Source: Lactobacillus sp. MRS-253-APC-2B (GTDB lineage: Bacteria > Bacillota > Bacilli > Lactobacillales > Lactobacillaceae). From it: 64,000 nt of DNA. A program made the position numbers and the translations under genes. The notes below the pieces were generated by a model. That model did not search any database. It had not been told where the DNA came from and saw only the letters and a program-made list of their open reading frames with translations. The stretch lies in contig NZ_JABAFO010000005.1 in the NCBI RefSeq assembly GCF_012843675.1, positions 62,001-126,000 on the forward strand. Reading direction: 5' to 3'. Positions 35,609-46,995 of the stretch are shown piece by piece (positions within the stretch are counted from its first letter, which is position 1; each line of letters opens with the position of its first letter).

Positions 35609-37149
35609 CAGTTATTGGCCCCCTTTTTCATATCATCAAGCAGCCCGTTCCATAACTTCATGACGTTGACAGCCGAGTAGCGGGCACTGTCTTGATAGGC
35701 ATGCTCGCTGAATTCAGCCAGTTTTTGCTGATTGGTCAACAGACTGATAATTGCCTGAGCCAGACCATCAATATCGCCATTTTTAGTCAATAATCCATCT
35801 TGATGATCGATCACAACGTCAGCTGGGCCATATTTGATGTCATTGGCCACAATCGGCAGCCCGTGTGACTGCGCCTCAACCAAAGACAATGGCAATCCTT
35901 CCGCACGGCTGGGTAAAATCAGCAGCTGAGCCCGCTCATAAACCGCATTGACATCGGTTGTATAGCCACAAAACGTTACTGAGTTTTCTAGATGCTCGGC
36001 TTTGACCTGCTCTTTTAATTTTTGATCAAAGTTGTCGTTAGCATAGCCCCAAAGCTCCAAGTGAGCATCAGGAACGGCTCTTAAAATCTTAGGCCAGGCC
36101 GAGAGCAGATGATCCTGCTGCTTTTCTGGTGAAAGCCGGGCTACCATTACAACCAGATCACGCTCTCGTTTCTTAAAGTCGACATGTGGCGCGTTTAAGA
36201 CGGCATCACTAACGATCGGTCCGGGAATTCGATAGATCTTGACGCCTTGATTGCCAAATCGTTCTTCAACGTCGGCCTGCTGCTGCGGCGTCAGAGCAAT
36301 CACGCCGTCCCAATCCTTTAAGTGGTCCAGTCCCCACTGATAGTTATAGTTTAAGGTTGAGTGCAGCATATCACTGGGATCGTTAACGTGATCGTTATGC
36401 AACTGCATGACGCGAAAGACGCGGTGATGCATGTTTAAGACGGCCCAGCCCAGTTCATAGACACGATCCACAACCAACCCCAACGGACCATTACCGGCAG
36501 ATTCAAGATCCTGGATTAATTGATCATAGAAAAAGCGCGTCAGCTCATCAAAGTTAGCAAACTGCCAGTCCTTGCCATGCCAGTCAAACAAATGATAGCT
36601 GGTCAATTTTTGTTGGCGACGATCCTTAAAGTTGACCTTCTGCAGTGCCAGCTGACCATTGGGACGCAGATAATTTTCAACGGCAATCTGACCTTCCCAG
36701 TCGTATAGCTGTTCCACAGAAGCAAAGCCGCGGATATCGTACCAGATAACCTTGAGCAGCTTGCCAAAATGGTCAAAATACTGCAGATTAATGATACTGC
36801 GATCGCGATCATTGCGCCGCCGCACGTACATGACCCGTGTTTTGCCATCATAATAGTTATAGCTGATCCCGTCTGCCTTGCGCTTCCACTTAGGATTTAA
36901 ATGTAGATCCTGGAGCTTGACGATGCGGTGTGGAACCAGACAAGCATCCTGAAAATAGTCAAATAGGTTGATAAAATCCTGATCCTCAATTCCAGCCTCA
37001 TTCACAACCAGATGCAGCTCGTTTGAATACTGTCGCGTCACGATCTTGGCTGGCTCTTGAAATTGTTTAAACAGATTAAGCCGCTTAATCTGAGCGTGTT
37101 CAATCCCCGATTGGTTACGCTGCAGATTATCATTTAAAAACAACAGCAT
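35608..37149 (-). CDS. Family-4-type glycosyltransferase, TagE-like (first of a pair)
   Basis: 513 aa. Starts MLLFLNDNLQRNQSGIEHAQ, like TagE and GtfA-type enzymes. The GT-B half has VVMVARLSPEKQQDHLL (about 338-354), GYTTDVNAVYERAQLLILPS and the EGLPLSLVEAQSHGLPIVAND donor-binding motif. It keeps the E-x7-E pattern better than its partner, so it may be the catalytic member with the other as a helper or second enzyme. Only a weak GAAAGTGA ribosome site. No teichoic-acid export genes are nearby. Confidence 0.75.
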   Translation of the reverse strand: MLLFLNDNLQRNQSGIEHAQIKRLNLFKQFQEPAKIVTRQYSNELHLVVNEAGIEDQDFINLFDYFQDACLVPHRIVKLQDLHLNPKWKRKADGISYNYYDGKTRVMYVRRRNDRDRSIINLQYFDHFGKLLKVIWYDIRGFASVEQLYDWEGQIAVENYLRPNGQLALQKVNFKDRRQQKLTSYHLFDWHGKDWQFANFDELTRFFYDQLIQDLESAGNGPLGLVVDRVYELGWAVLNMHHRVFRVMQLHNDHVNDPSDMLHSTLNYNYQWGLDHLKDWDGVIALTPQQQADVEERFGNQGVKIYRIPGPIVSDAVLNAPHVDFKKRERDLVVMVARLSPEKQQDHLLSAWPKILRAVPDAHLELWGYANDNFDQKLKEQVKAEHLENSVTFCGYTTDVNAVYERAQLLILPSRAEGLPLSLVEAQSHGLPIVANDIKYGPADVVIDHQDGLLTKNGDIDGLAQAIISLLTNQQKLAEFSEHAYQDSARYSAVNVMKLWNGLLDDMKKGANN

Positions 37150-37306
37150 TGTCTCACGTCACTTTCTTTTTTACTCATTCTTACCTGATCAAGTGTAACA
37201 TTGGAATGTGAAGAAAGCATGATTGAGCTGTTGACATTATTAGGTCAGCAACTACAGTTATGTTATGATTGATAGATAATAAACGTACTAAGGGAGGCCG
37301 GGCCGG
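37150..37306. other. Divergent promoter region between glycosyltransferases and the DUF2628-like gene
   Basis: 157 bases. TTGACA at 37232-37237 faces the + strand gene, but the best -10-like boxes (TATGTT, TATGAT near 37260-37271) are spaced too far, so the promoter is unclear. Confidence 0.3.
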
Positions 37307-37714
37307 ATGCAGAATCCATTTGGCAACAACAATCAAAACAATCAAGACTTTTTCAATAATCTGCCAATACCGCCAAACTATGCCAAAATCAAGAATGCAG
37401 AAGGCGATATGCGCATTGCCAAGGTAGGATTTTCCTGGACCATCTTTTTGTTTGGTCCTTTTCCAGCCCTATTTCGCAATGACTGGTACAATTTCTTTTT
37501 AATGATCGTTTTGGATCTGGACTATGTTTTGGTCGCCTTATTCTTTAAGTGGAACTGGATGCTTGATTTCCCATGGCCAACGCTGTTCTTCTGCTTCTTC
37601 TACAACATGATGTACTTTAGACACCTGTTCACCAAAGGATTCTATCCAGCCGATGAGCATTCCAAAGAGCTTTTGACTCAATCCGGCTACTGGAAGGAAA
37701 AATATCGCCAATAA
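37307..37714 (+). CDS. Small membrane protein, DUF2628-like
   Basis: 135 aa. An Asn-rich N-terminus (about 1-20) is followed by three hydrophobic segments. KVGFSWTIFLFGPFPALFRNDW resembles the first helix of DUF2628/HrgA-like proteins. Function unknown. AGGGAGG lies about 11 bases upstream. Monocistronic, with a terminator right after the stop. Confidence 0.7.
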   Translation: MQNPFGNNNQNNQDFFNNLPIPPNYAKIKNAEGDMRIAKVGFSWTIFLFGPFPALFRNDWYNFFLMIVLDLDYVLVALFFKWNWMLDFPWPTLFFCFFYNMMYFRHLFTKGFYPADEHSKELLTQSGYWKEKYRQ

Positions 37715-37716
37715 AA

Positions 37717-37746
37717 AACGATAGCGAATTCGCTATCGTTTTTTTT
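37717..37746 (+). terminator. Terminator after the DUF2628-like gene
   Basis: Perfect palindrome AACGATAGCGAA/TTCGCTATCGTT followed by Ts on the + strand and As before it, so possibly bidirectional with pyrE. Confidence 0.88.
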
Positions 37747-37789
37747 GAATCAAAATTAGCCAAAATTGGCATGTATTTTAGTTAGATCT

Positions 37790-38428
37790 TTAGTGTCGGG
37801 CTGACCAGGCTGCTGGGTCCTTGCGCCATTCATGCAGGTCCTTCATCTGGTTGCGATCGATCAAGTCAGTCTTTTCAGCTGTTTCAATCAAAGTCGTATA
37901 GTTGGTTACCGAGTAGTATGGAATACCAAATTGGGCAAAGTTGTCATCGGCAGCCGGCAGTTCGTAAGTAAAGACGGAAACTACGCCAACCACGTCTGCA
38001 CCTTCTTTTTCTACGGCTTTAACGGCTTTTAAGACGCTGCCGCCAGTCGAGATCAAGTCATCAATAACGACCACGCGCTGGCCTTCATACAAAACGCCTT
38101 CCGTCTGCTTGCCTTGACCATGATCCTTTGGCTTAGAGCGTACGTAGATCATTGGCAGGCCCATTTCTTCAGCAACCCAAGCTGCATGGGGAATCCCAGC
38201 CGTAGCAGTCCCTGCAATCACGTCAACATCTTCAAAGTGTTCGTTGATCAGTTGTACCATGCCTTCATAGATGTTGCGACGAACAGCTGGATAAGAGATC
38301 GTTAACCGGTTGTCGGTGTAGATTGGTGAATGCAGTCCGCTGGCCCAGGTAAATGGCTTGTCGGGGCTCAAGGTAATTGCTTGAATGTCCAAAAGATCCT
38401 TGGCAACGATTTCGGCTTGTGTTGACAT
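37790..38428 (-). CDS. pyrE: Orotate phosphoribosyltransferase
   Basis: 212 aa. Makes OMP from orotate and PRPP. PRPP-binding motif VVVIDDLISTGGSVLKAV (about 119-136) and the flexible loop KPKDHGQGK. The last gene of the pyr operon, two bases after pyrF. Confidence 0.95.
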   Translation of the reverse strand: MSTQAEIVAKDLLDIQAITLSPDKPFTWASGLHSPIYTDNRLTISYPAVRRNIYEGMVQLINEHFEDVDVIAGTATAGIPHAAWVAEEMGLPMIYVRSKPKDHGQGKQTEGVLYEGQRVVVIDDLISTGGSVLKAVKAVEKEGADVVGVVSVFTYELPAADDNFAQFGIPYYSVTNYTTLIETAEKTDLIDRNQMKDLHEWRKDPAAWSARH

Positions 38429-38430
38429 AT

Positions 38431-39161
38431 TTAGTCTTCCCCTTCCATAAATGCATGACGAATAGCCTTGTAGGCACTGATTGGATCTTCAGCCAACGTG
38501 ATTGGCCGACCAACAACGATCCCATTGCTGCCCAGTTCACGAGCCTGCTGTGGCGTTACGACCCGCTTTTGATCATCATGAACCTGTAGATTGGGCCGAA
38601 TCCCTGGCGTTACGCATAAAAAGTCGGGACCGGTAACCTCACGAATGGCTCTGACTTCTTGTGCGGAGCAGATTACCCCATCCAGACCGTTCTTTTCCGA
38701 AAGCTGAGCATAGTTTTGCACGGCCTCAATCAAGCTGAAGTCAACATGCTGCTCTTCATGTAAAATCCGGTCGTCAATCGAGGTCAGCTCAGTAATTGCC
38801 AACAGCTTAGGCATCGGATAGCCAGCCTGTGCGGCACCTTGTTTTAGGCCTTCTTTGGCTGCCTGCAGCATCTCACTGCCACCAGCAGCGTGCGTGGTAA
38901 CAAATGAAACGCCCATTTTACCAATTGCAATCATGGCCCGCTTAACGGTGTTTGGAATATCATAAAGCTTCAGATCCAAGAATACCTTAAAGCCGCGCTG
39001 CTTGGCTTCCTTAACGATGCCGGGACCAAATGCATAGTACAGCTCCATACCGATTTTAACGATCGGCGTATGATCGGTGTCATTAGAGAGTTCATCAAAA
39101 AGCTTTAATGCGGCCTGCTTCGTATCAACGTCGATGGCCACCATAGGTTCAAATCGTTCCA

Positions 39162-39162
<1 letters not shown>
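38431..39162 (-). CDS. pyrF: Orotidine-5'-phosphate decarboxylase
   Basis: 243 aa TIM barrel that converts OMP to UMP. The catalytic DLKLYDIPNTVKRA motif with its Lys/Asp array is at about 62-75; the phosphate loop is GIVVGRPIT near 213. Start overlaps the pyrD stop by one base. Confidence 0.95.
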
Positions 39163-40088
<926 letters not shown>

Positions 40089-40089
40089 T

Positions 40090-40190
40090 CAAAAAAAGCA
40101 TCAGTGACTCACTTCAGGAGAGCACTGATGCTTTTTTAGGATTGGTTAAAAACCTCACCGCACCGTTTGACCCTCTCTGGAGTTCATTAA
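40090..40190 (-). promoter_or_regulatory. PyrR-type attenuator between pyrR and pyrD
   Basis: The PyrR-binding loop AACTCCAGAGAGGGTCAAA (about 40186-40168) precedes the terminator AGCATCAGTG/CACTGATGCT (40132-40098) with seven Ts. UMP-bound PyrR would favour termination before pyrD. Confidence 0.88.
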
Positions 40191-40209
40191 ATGGCAACGC
40201 TAAGTTGGA

Positions 40210-40758
<549 letters not shown>

Positions 40759-40769
40759 TTAATTGCTGA

Positions 40770-40901
40770 AAGAAAAAGCGTCTCTTCGCACCAAAACGAG
40801 GAGACGCAACATTTATCCGTTCCTTTTCAGCCTCACGGGACCAAGTTAAAGGTGCTCAATACTTTAATTGTTAGTGTAACTGCCTAGCTCAGCAGTGTCA
40901 A
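40770..40901 (-). promoter_or_regulatory. pyrR promoter and first PyrR attenuator
   Basis: TTGACA (40901-40896), 17 bases, TACACT (40878-40873). PyrR loop TTGGTCCCGTGAGGCTGAA (about 40846-40828), terminator GCGTCTC/GAGACGC (40807-40779) followed by TTTTTCTTTC. Confidence 0.9.
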
Positions 40902-40974
40902 CCATCAGCACCAATTCTAATGAAGACTTAATCAAACAGCATCTTATTAAAGCCAAGGTTCCTCTCTTCAAACC

Positions 40975-41003
40975 AAAAAGCCCGATACATTGCAGTACCG
41001 AGC
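40975..41003 (-). terminator. Terminator after purA
   Basis: GCTCGGTAC / GTATCGGGC with two G-U pairs, 6-base loop and TTTTT on the minus strand. Confidence 0.7.
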
Positions 41004-41018
41004 CTAATTTAATTTTGA

Positions 41019-42311
<1,293 letters not shown>

Positions 42312-42361
42312 TTAGTCACCTCATCCAAAATTTCTTTATGAGCACGTACTTACTCAATGAT

Positions 42362-42469
42362 ATTATACGATTTACCTAAAATTTGCAAGATATTAACCGA
42401 ACGTTTTTAAAAAGCCCAATTAAAAATGTGCGTTTTATGCTTGACGACTTAAATTTGATTGTGCATAAT
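42362..42469. promoter_or_regulatory. Divergent purA/guaC promoters with a PurBox-like motif
   Basis: guaC: TTGACG (42441-42446), 17 bases, CATAAT (42464-42469). purA (minus): TTGCAA about 15 bases from TATAAT (42367-42362). TTAACCGAACGTT at 42393-42405 keeps the CCGAAC core of the lactococcal PurR box (AWWWCCGAACWWT) and lies just upstream of the purA -35. Confidence 0.55.
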
Positions 42470-42519
42470 AGCTAAGGTTTAACGTATTACATTTTTTAGC
42501 CACAAAGGAGCATTGACTC

Positions 42520-43494
42520 ATGGAAACTTTTGATTACGATGATATTCAACTGGTGCCTAACAAGTGCATCATCAAGAGTCGCAGCGAGGCCGATACCAGC
42601 ATTAAATTTGGCCCTAAGACCTTTAAGATCCCAGTCGTTCCTGCTAACATGGAAAGCGTGATTGATGAGGATCTAGCAGTTTGGCTGGCCCAAAATGACT
42701 ACTACTACGTAATGCATCGTTTTCAACCAGAAGACCGTGCTGACTTCGTTAAGCGGATGCACGATCGCGGTTTGTTTGCCTCCATCTCGGTCGGCATCAA
42801 GGACAGTGAATACGATTTTATCGATCAATTAAAATCCGAACATTTAGTCCCTGAATACATTACGATTGACGTTGCTCACGGACACTCTGATTACGTAATT
42901 AAAATGATTCACCATATCAAGCAACAATTGCCTGAATCATTTTTGACTGCCGGCAACGTGGCCACGCCAGAAGCCGTCCGTGAGCTGGAAAATGCCGGTG
43001 CGGATGCTACTAAGGTTGGCGTTGGTCCCGGTAAGGCCTGCATCACTAAGCTGAAAACCGGTTTTGGGACCGGGGGCTGGCAGCTGGCCGCCTTGCGCCT
43101 GTGCAGCAAGGCCGCTAGCAAGCCTTTGATTGCTGATGGCGGAATTCGTCATAACGGCGATATTGCCAAGTCGGTTCGCTTCGGTGCATCCATGGTCATG
43201 ATCGGCTCGCTTTTGGCTGGTCACCAGGAATCACCTGGTCACTTAATCACCATTGACGGCAAGCGCTACAAGCAATACTGGGGTTCAGCTTCAGAAGTAC
43301 AAAAAGGCGCCTACCGCAACGTCGAGGGTAAGCAGATGCTGGTACCATTCCGCGGTTCAATCAAAGACACCTTGCTGGAGATGCAAGAAGATCTGCAATC
43401 CTCAATCTCTTACGCCGGTGGTCGCGATCTCAAGTCCATTACCAAGGTTGACTATGTGGTCGTTAAAAATTCCATCTTAAACGGTGACTATTAA
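42520..43494 (+). CDS. guaC: GMP reductase
   Basis: 324 aa, NADPH-dependent deamination of GMP to IMP. The IMPDH/GMPR barrel has the catalytic Cys in [17 protein letters not shown] (about 174) and [18 protein letters not shown]. The short length without CBS domains separates it from IMP dehydrogenase. It starts 211 bases from divergent purA, with AAAGGAG upstream. A structured element follows the stop. Confidence 0.93.
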   Translation: METFDYDDIQLVPNKCIIKSRSEADTSIKFGPKTFKIPVVPANMESVIDEDLAVWLAQNDYYYVMHRFQPEDRADFVKRMHDRGLFASISVGIKDSEYDFIDQLKSEHLVPEYITIDVAHGHSDYVIKMIHHIKQQLPESFLTAGNVATPEAVRELENAGADATKVGVGPGKACITKLKTGFGTGGWQLAALRLCSKAASKPLIADGGIRHNGDIAKSVRFGASMVMIGSLLAGHQESPGHLITIDGKRYKQYWGSASEVQKGAYRNVEGKQMLVPFRGSIKDTLLEMQEDLQSSISYAGGRDLKSITKVDYVVVKNSILNGDY

Positions 43495-43502
43495 TCAACA
43501 TC

Positions 43503-43620
43503 AAGCGGCTGAGAATTAACTCAACCGCTTAACGATGGATAATAATGCCTCAGCACAGTAGCTGGCTGGGTCGAAAACAAACGCCGAAAATCGGTCGCAA
43601 GCTGATTTTCGGCGTTTTTT
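43503..43620 (+). repeat. Intergenic structured element, short copy (B), downstream of guaC
   Basis: 118 bases. P1 AAGCGG/CCGCTT (43503-43508, 43525-43530) and P3 CGCCGAAAATC/GATTTTCGGCG (43582-43614) plus TTTTTT. The central ATGGATAATAATGCCTCAGC..AGTAGCTGGCTGG is shared with copy A, but the pairing 3' arm of P2 is absent. Confidence 0.75.
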
Positions 43621-43644
43621 CTCACTCGCTTTTTAATTAAATTA

Positions 43645-43682
43645 AAAAGAGCCGCCCCGCTATTTGGCGAGACGACTCTTTT
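43645..43682 (-). terminator. Terminator after arcC
   Basis: AAAAGAGTCGTCTCGC / GCGGGGCGGCTCTTTT, three G-U pairs, Ts on the minus strand. Confidence 0.82.
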
Positions 43683-43740
43683 GCTATTGGTATTAATGCT
43701 TGGGAGACTTACGTCAGTGGATTTAAGGAGTTATTTTGAA

Positions 43741-44673
43741 CTAGCCATCAACGATAACCGTACCCAGCTTGCCAGCCAAGGCATCCTTCAAACCGCTAAG
43801 TGAAGTGATGATGGCTTCACGGTCTGGGTGATCCTTGACAAATGACATGCAGGCTTCGATCTTAGGCAGCATGCTGCCGGCAGCGAATTCCTTTTCGTCG
43901 ATGTACTTCTTGGCTTCAGAAATCGTCAGTTTCTTCAGCGTCTTTTGATCTGGTTGGTTGTAGTGAACATAGACATAGTCAACTGCCGTCAGAATGATCA
44001 GCTTGTCAGCGTCAATGTTGTCAGCCAACAGAGCACTCGTCCGGTCCTTGTCGATAACAGCAGGCACGCCTTGCAGACCTTCATCAGTAAAGATAACGGG
44101 AACCCCGCCCCCGCCACCTGCGATTACCAGGTCGCCGGCTTCGATCAGCTTGTTGATACTGTCGATTTCCAAAATCCGCTTTGGCAGTGGTGATGGAACA
44201 ACTTGACGGTAGCCACGGCCAGCGTCTTCAACAAACGTGTAGCCTTTTTCCTTTTCGATTGCTTCGGCTTGTTCCTTAGTGTAGAAATCGCCAACTGGCT
44301 TCGTTGGATTTTCAAAAGCCTGGTCCTTTGGGTCAACGGCAACTTGTGTAACCATCGTAACCACGTTCTTGTTCATCCAACGACGGTGCAGCTCGTTTTG
44401 CAGACTCTGCTGCAGGTGATAGCCAATGTAGCCTTGGCTCATCGCGCCACATTCTGGGAATGGAAAGGCAGGTGCCTTGCCATTTTCAGCAGCATAGTTC
44501 ATGCCCAGGTTGATCGCCCCAACCTGTGGACCATTCCCATGACTGATAACTACTTGGTTACCTGAAGATACCAGGCTGATCAAAGACCAAGCCGTGTTCT
44601 TAACCAATTCAAGCTGTTCTTCAGGTGTCTTGCCTAAAGCATTGCCCCCTAATGCAACTACTACTTTAGCCAT
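43741..44673 (-). CDS. arcC: Carbamate kinase
   Basis: 310 aa. Converts carbamoyl phosphate and ADP to ATP, CO2 and ammonia, the energy-yielding step of arginine/citrulline fermentation. [10 protein letters not shown] at the start, [10 protein letters not shown] (about 44-53), AGGGGGVPV and [10 protein letters not shown] are amino-acid-kinase motifs. It follows arcB after 49 bases. The arginine deiminase gene arcA is not in the window. Confidence 0.95.
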   Translation of the reverse strand: MAKVVVALGGNALGKTPEEQLELVKNTAWSLISLVSSGNQVVISHGNGPQVGAINLGMNYAAENGKAPAFPFPECGAMSQGYIGYHLQQSLQNELHRRWMNKNVVTMVTQVAVDPKDQAFENPTKPVGDFYTKEQAEAIEKEKGYTFVEDAGRGYRQVVPSPLPKRILEIDSINKLIEAGDLVIAGGGGGVPVIFTDEGLQGVPAVIDKDRTSALLADNIDADKLIILTAVDYVYVHYNQPDQKTLKKLTISEAKKYIDEKEFAAGSMLPKIEACMSFVKDHPDREAIITSLSGLKDALAGKLGTVIVDG

Positions 44674-44722
44674 ATGCAGTTCCCCCTTGGTAATAGAATC
44701 AATTAATGATGTGGATGTTTAA

Positions 44723-45724
44723 TTATTCACCAAGAGTGGCGACCATAACGGCTTTGATGGTGTGCATCCGGTTTTCAGCTTCACGGAAGACAACAGAGTG
44801 CTTGCTTTCAAAGACTTCGTCAGTAACTTCCATTTCCTTAAGGCCAAACTTCTTTTCAATTTCACGACCAACCTCAGTATCCAGGTTGTGGAATGCAGGC
44901 AGACAGTGTTCGAAGATAACGTTAGGGTTTTCAGTAGCCTTCATAACGTCCATCGTTACTTGGTATGGCTTTAGCAGCTTGATGCGCTTTTCCCACATGT
45001 CGTCGGATTCACCCATGGATACCCAAACGTCGGCGTAGATAACGTCCATGCCCTTGACACCTTCTTTGATGTCGTTGGTTACGACGATCTTGGCACCAGT
45101 TTCCTTGGCGATTTCGTTAGCCTTGTCCAGCGTTTCCTTGGTTGGTTCAAGTTCCTTAGGCGTTACGACATGGTATTCCATCCCCATAACAGCGGCACCC
45201 AGCATCAGAGCGTTGGATACGTTGTCTTGACCGTCACCAACAAAGGCGAACTTGATGTCTTGGTAGTTCTTTTTCAGAACTTCCTTAGCCGTAAGGAAGT
45301 CAGCCAGCACTTGGGTTGGGTGGTCTTCGTCAGTCAGACCGTTCCAAACTGGAACACCAGAGTACTTAGCCAGGATTTCAACGTTGCGTTGGGAGAAGCC
45401 ACGGTATTCAATACCATCGAACATCCCACCCAATACGCGAGCCGTGTCCTTAACAGATTCCTTGTGGCCAATGTGAGAACCAGATGGGCCAAGGTAGGTT
45501 ACGTGAGCACCTTCGTCTTTGGCACCAACTTCAAATGAACAACGAGTACGAGTAGAGCTCTTTTCAAAAATCAAGGCAATGTTCTTGCCTTCCAGACGCT
45601 TGCCTTCATTACCCGTGTACTTAGCCTTCTTCAGATCTTCGGCCAGGTTCAGCATGTATTCCATTTCACGGGTGTTAAAGTCGGCCAGGGTTAAGAAACT
45701 GCGGTTACGTAAGTTAAATGACAT
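44723..45724 (-). CDS. arcB: Ornithine carbamoyltransferase, catabolic
   Basis: 333 aa. Carbamoyl-phosphate motif [13 protein letters not shown] (about 53-65), HPTQVLADF (about 135-143) and the ornithine-binding Cys in FEHCLPAFH (about 270). Pairing with carbamate kinase indicates the catabolic direction: citrulline plus phosphate to ornithine plus carbamoyl phosphate. AAGGAGG upstream and a perfect cre 38 bases before the start. Confidence 0.94.
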   Translation of the reverse strand: MSFNLRNRSFLTLADFNTREMEYMLNLAEDLKKAKYTGNEGKRLEGKNIALIFEKSSTRTRCSFEVGAKDEGAHVTYLGPSGSHIGHKESVKDTARVLGGMFDGIEYRGFSQRNVEILAKYSGVPVWNGLTDEDHPTQVLADFLTAKEVLKKNYQDIKFAFVGDGQDNVSNALMLGAAVMGMEYHVVTPKELEPTKETLDKANEIAKETGAKIVVTNDIKEGVKGMDVIYADVWVSMGESDDMWEKRIKLLKPYQVTMDVMKATENPNVIFEHCLPAFHNLDTEVGREIEKKFGLKEMEVTDEVFESKHSVVFREAENRMHTIKAVMVATLGE

Positions 45725-45761
45725 TTTTAAGTTCCTCCTTCTTAATTACAGTCTCTATCAT

Positions 45762-45775
45762 AGAAACCGTTTTCA
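45762..45775. promoter_or_regulatory. Perfect cre (CcpA) site in the arcB promoter region
   Basis: AGAAACCGTTTTCA fits WGNAANCGNWWNCA at every position, 38 bases upstream of the arcB ATG. It probably mediates repression by preferred sugars. Confidence 0.7.
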
Positions 45776-45854
45776 CCAATCTTCACAATGATTCAAAATA
45801 CTTCAAAAGAAAAATTTATTTTTTTGGTTCTCTTAATCTTGATATATCAGGGAA

Positions 45855-45868
45855 TGTAAACGCTATCT
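45855..45868. promoter_or_regulatory. Second cre-like site in the arcB/response-regulator region
   Basis: TGTAAACGCTATCT misses only the final position of the consensus. It lies between the divergent genes. Confidence 0.5.
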
Positions 45869-46014
45869 CAGAAATATGCATTAAATCGGTGCATAAAACA
45901 TTACCATGCAAAAAGGGATGTTGCCAATCAACTAAAAATGTTAAAATTCAAGAAACATCAAAAATTTTCCAAAAACTTCAATTTGAGAATGTTTATGCTT
46001 CAGGAGGTATTTTT

Positions 46015-46857
46015 ATGAATTTTTACATTGCCGATGACGATCCGGATACCATTGCACTGCTCAGCGATCTGATTGAAAACGACTTTAACAATTCAATCGT
46101 CGGGGTCGCCGATAATCCGCAGCAGGCCTACGATGATCTATTGCGACTGCGGGTCGACATTATGCTAGTTGACTATGGCATGCCGGTGATGACCGGGATC
46201 CAGCTGATTGAAAAGCTCAAGGCCGCCAACAGTCAGCCACATTTCATCATGATATCATCAGTCAGCGATGCCAAGACCCGTACAGCTGCCTATCAGGCCG
46301 GCATTGATTTTTTCTTGGAAAAGCCAATCAACCTGGCTGAAACCAAGCATATTATCCGCTTGATCGCCAGCTATACATTGATGACCGATAAGCTCAACCG
46401 CATTTTTGAGCTGGTCGGCAGCAGTGCTCCTTATCATCTGCCACAGTCGCAGCAGCGTCAGCAGGTTGATCGAATCAAGTCGATTCTGCGCTTTTTGGGG
46501 ATTACGGCTGAAACCGGCTCTCAAGACACCATTCGTATTATTTCATTGATGGTTGACCAAAAGCTGAGCTTTAACGACATCGACTTTGCCGGCATTTTAC
46601 ATTTTGATGCCCATACCAAAAAAATCGTTTTTCAAAGAATTCGTCGGGCACTCAAAGTTGGGCTCAACAATCTGGCCAACATGTTTTTAGATTATCCAGA
46701 CAACGAGATTTTAATGGAATATGCCAACAATCTCTTTGGCTATAAAAACGTGCATAATGAAGTTTTAAAACTCAAAGGCGTACAAAACAACGGCGGTCAG
46801 ATTTCGCTGCAGCACTTTTTTGATGGTCTATTGCAAGAAAGCATCATTGAAAAATAA
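46015..46857 (+). CDS. Orphan response regulator, GlnL/YcbB type
   Basis: 280 aa from the ATG at 46015, preceded by AGGAGGT; the frame is open 99 codons further upstream, but that part overlaps the arcB promoter and has no site. The receiver domain (1-120) has DDD near residue 6-8, the phospho-acceptor Asp in MLVDYGMP (about 52), Ser in MISSVSD and Lys in EKP. The C-terminal part (about 150-270) resembles the YcbB/GlnL domain of Bacillus, which activates glutamine-use genes. No histidine kinase is adjacent. Divergent from arcB, so it may control citrulline or glutamine genes. Confidence 0.75.
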   Translation: MNFYIADDDPDTIALLSDLIENDFNNSIVGVADNPQQAYDDLLRLRVDIMLVDYGMPVMTGIQLIEKLKAANSQPHFIMISSVSDAKTRTAAYQAGIDFFLEKPINLAETKHIIRLIASYTLMTDKLNRIFELVGSSAPYHLPQSQQRQQVDRIKSILRFLGITAETGSQDTIRIISLMVDQKLSFNDIDFAGILHFDAHTKKIVFQRIRRALKVGLNNLANMFLDYPDNEILMEYANNLFGYKNVHNEVLKLKGVQNNGGQISLQHFFDGLLQESIIEK

Positions 46858-46867
46858 TCAAAATAAG

Positions 46868-46945
46868 GCTGAGAATAGCGTCTCAAAACAGAAAAATGGC
46901 TGAAGATTACGTTGCTTAATGCGTTGATCTTCGGCCATTTCTATT
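46868..46945. terminator. Double hairpin between the response regulator and addA
   Basis: A small TGAGA/TCTCA hairpin (46870-46885) is followed by AAATGGCTGAAGAT / ATCTTCGGCCATTT (46895-46940). T-rich tracts occur on both sides, so it ends both convergent transcripts. Confidence 0.78.
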
Positions 46946-46995
46946 ATTAAAGTTATTTTATTTTGTTAGAAAAATTAGTTTTTTTCCACCCTCTT

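Noticed and set aside
45718-46014. 99-codon N-terminal extension of the response regulator
   Set aside because: It overlaps the arcB start and promoter; the receiver domain begins at the ATG with AGGAGGT at 46015.
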